DNA of 64,000 bases from Nocardioides terrigena (GTDB taxonomy: Bacteria > Actinomycetota > Actinomycetes > Propionibacteriales > Nocardioidaceae), in the NCBI RefSeq assembly GCF_003047265.1, contig NZ_PZYY01000001.1:782487-846486 (forward strand). Direction: 5' to 3'. Positions 62,696-64,000 of the stretch are shown piece by piece. Positions within the stretch are counted from its first letter, which is position 1. The number at the start of each line of letters is the position of its first letter. The translations under genes and the position numbers were made by a program. The notes under the pieces were generated by a model, which saw only the letters and a list, made by a program, of their open reading frames with translations, did no database searches and was not told the DNA's origin.

Positions 62696-63886
62696 TCAGG
62701 CGCCCCGCGCGCGGTCCTCGCGCCCGTCGTCGGTCGCGTCACCCACCTCGACGGGTCCGAACGATCCGTCGAAGAGGGTCTCGACACCCCGTGGGCGCGC
62801 GACGTCTCCCAGGGCCTCGAAGTCCCGCACCTCGAGCTCCGGGGCCGACAGCGACCGCGGTCCGTCCTCCACCTGGCGTGGCGCGGGGAGGTCGTCGTTG
62901 GTCACGCCCATCTCACCGAAGCGACGGGCCGTGACGAGCACGCGTCCCTCCAGCGAGCCGACGGCGCTGTTGTAGGACGCGACCGCTGCACCGAGCGACC
63001 GGCCGACCTTGTCGAGGTGCCCGCCGAGGGTGCCCAACCGCTCGTGCAGCTCGCGGCCGAGTCGCTGCACCTCCGCCGCCTGGCTGGCCAGCGTCTCGTG
63101 CGACCAACCGTGGGCGACGGTGCGCAGCAGCGCGATCAGGGTCGTGGGGGTCGCCAGCACTACCTGGCGGGTGGCGGCGTACTCCAGGAGGTCGCCCTGC
63201 GTCTCGAGCGCGGCGGCGAGGAAGGCCTCGGCCGGGACGAACATCACCACGAACTCGGGGGTCTCGCCCAGCGACCGCCAGTAGGCCTTGGCGCCCAGCA
63301 GGTCGACGTGGGTGCGCAGCTGCCGCACGTGCCGGCGCAGGTGTGCCTCCCGCTCCTCGTCGTCGTCGCAGGCGCTCGCGTCGAGGAAGGCGTCGAGGGG
63401 GACCTTGGCGTCGACCACGACCGACTTGCCGCCCGCCAGGTGCACCACGAGGTCGGGACGCAGCACCCCGTCGGCGAGCTGCACCTGCTCGGTGAAGTCG
63501 CAGCGGTCCACGAGCCCGGCGAGCTCCACCGCCCGGCGCAGGTGCATCTCGCCCCAGCGGCCCCGCACCTGGGGCTTGCGCAGTGCGGTGGAGAGTGAGG
63601 AGGTCTCGCGGCGCAGGGACTCGGTGGTGAGCCGCATGTCGGCGACCTGCTGGCTGAACTGGCCCTGCCACGATGCGCGGGACTGGTCGATGTCTCGCAG
63701 CTGGTCGTGGAGCCGCATGAGGCCCTCACGGACGAGCGCCTGGTCGGTCGACTCGCGGCGGTCGCGCTCGGCCAGGGCCTCGACGAGGCCGGTGTCCTGC
63801 GGTCGCGACCGCGCCCAGAGCAGGCCGATCACGCCGCCGAGCACGAGGCCCACGAGCAGCGTCAGGGAGGTGGTCAGGAGGTCCAT
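62696..63886 (-). CDS. rmuC: DNA recombination protein RmuC
   Basis: 396 residues from the ATG at 63884-63886. An N-terminal membrane helix (SLTLLVGLVLGGVIGLLWA), a coiled coil (to about 120), then the nuclease-like core: RGRWGEMHLRRAVELAGL near 112, GVLRPDLVVHLAGGKSVVVDAKVPLDAFL near 145-172 and EFVVMFVPAEAFLAAA near 215. RmuC limits inversions at short inverted repeats. A C-terminal extension of about 60 residues follows. Normal length. Confidence 0.92.
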   Translation of the reverse strand: MDLLTTSLTLLVGLVLGGVIGLLWARSRPQDTGLVEALAERDRRESTDQALVREGLMRLHDQLRDIDQSRASWQGQFSQQVADMRLTTESLRRETSSLSTALRKPQVRGRWGEMHLRRAVELAGLVDRCDFTEQVQLADGVLRPDLVVHLAGGKSVVVDAKVPLDAFLDASACDDDEEREAHLRRHVRQLRTHVDLLGAKAYWRSLGETPEFVVMFVPAEAFLAAALETQGDLLEYAATRQVVLATPTTLIALLRTVAHGWSHETLASQAAEVQRLGRELHERLGTLGGHLDKVGRSLGAAVASYNSAVGSLEGRVLVTARRFGEMGVTNDDLPAPRQVEDGPRSLSAPELEVRDFEALGDVARPRGVETLFDGSFGPVEVGDATDDGREDRARGA

Positions 63887-64000
63887 GGGGCGAGCATGGA
63901 CCACGCCACCGACATTTAGGTTGGCAGCAGGTCAGCGGGCGGTCCGAACCACCGACCGGGACACGGTGTGATCCCTGACCGTTGAATGGGCCGCCCGCAG
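63887..64000. other. window end, intergenic
   Basis: 114 bp upstream of rmuC with no convincing ORF. GGGCGG (63939-63944) and GGGCCGCCCGC near the end are GC-rich palindromic pieces. A neighbouring gene probably begins beyond the window. Confidence 0.4.

Overview
The window is very GC-rich, gene-dense bacterial DNA with many GTG starts and many 1-8 bp stop/start overlaps. Gene content (LpqY/SugABC-type sugar importer, short-type isoprenyl transferase, PIN-PhoH ATPase, DUF1707, DUF4245 and DUF6542 proteins, SigE-family sigma factor) and a dispersed intergenic repeat behind uppS point to a high-GC actinobacterium, most likely Nocardioides or a close relative of the Nocardioidaceae. This is inferred from gene content, not from a marker search. 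No rRNA, tRNA, CRISPR array, integrase or transposase was seen.

Layout. (1) 1-3.6 kb: a cut YihY/BrkB membrane protein, then a three-gene extracytoplasmic flavin module: ferric-reductase-like heme/flavin oxidoreductase, FMN_bind protein with a flavinylation motif, and ApbE. (2) 3.6-15.4 kb: a sulfur and thiol-redox island. A leftward operon carries rhodanese, MBL-rhodanese fusion and TauE/SafE, with an MMPL exporter, a small Cys-rich protein, a DUF2892 protein and a FUSC exporter further along. A rightward unit carries DUF302 and a CstR-like repressor. Then come an ArsR-rhodanese fusion, a CPVC membrane protein, a DsbA-like protein, a CcdA-like protein, thioredoxin and an MFS transporter. Three 16-bp operators of the CsoR/CstR type tie both promoter regions together. 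(3) 15.5-26.5 kb: mixed membrane and housekeeping genes (DUF1353, TrhA, DUF421, uppS, phoH, a lysozyme-like protein, a methyltransferase, fumC, a sigma factor with membrane partner, a spermidine-synthase-like protein). (4) 26.6-41.6 kb: an unusual region with an FAD/NAD(P)-TTC38-like fusion, three large HTH-ATPase-TPR (STAND) regulators, a second (class I) fumarase, a flavin monooxygenase-like protein and a small secreted protein. (5) 41.7-50.5 kb: a CapA-M15 fusion lipoprotein, a DUF1707 protein, a trehalose-type importer (lpqY-sugA-sugB-sugC order) and two alpha/beta hydrolases. (6) 50.5-55.3 kb: glpX and a molybdate operon with two binding proteins. (7) 55.4-64 kb: DUF4245, xseBA, ispH, a YrdC-family gene, a penicillin-binding protein, DUF6542, a 58-residue gene, a permuted NlpC/P60-like protein and rmuC.

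How the parts fit. The CstR-like protein has the two thiol positions of the family but lacks the histidine used for copper, so it is predicted to sense persulfide. One of its operators lies exactly between the -35 and -10 of the thioredoxin promoter. The ArsR-rhodanese fusion has cysteines only in its rhodanese loop, and a perfect 22-bp palindrome covers its own ribosome binding site. Together they suggest a two-sensor circuit for reactive sulfur coupled to extracytoplasmic thiol exchange. The most unusual non-coding signal is the phoH leader: a 13-codon ORF inside nested and mutually exclusive stems. The most unusual proteins are the FAD-TTC38 fusion and the tandem STAND regulators, whose N-terminal DNA is 335/360 identical although the rest has diverged.
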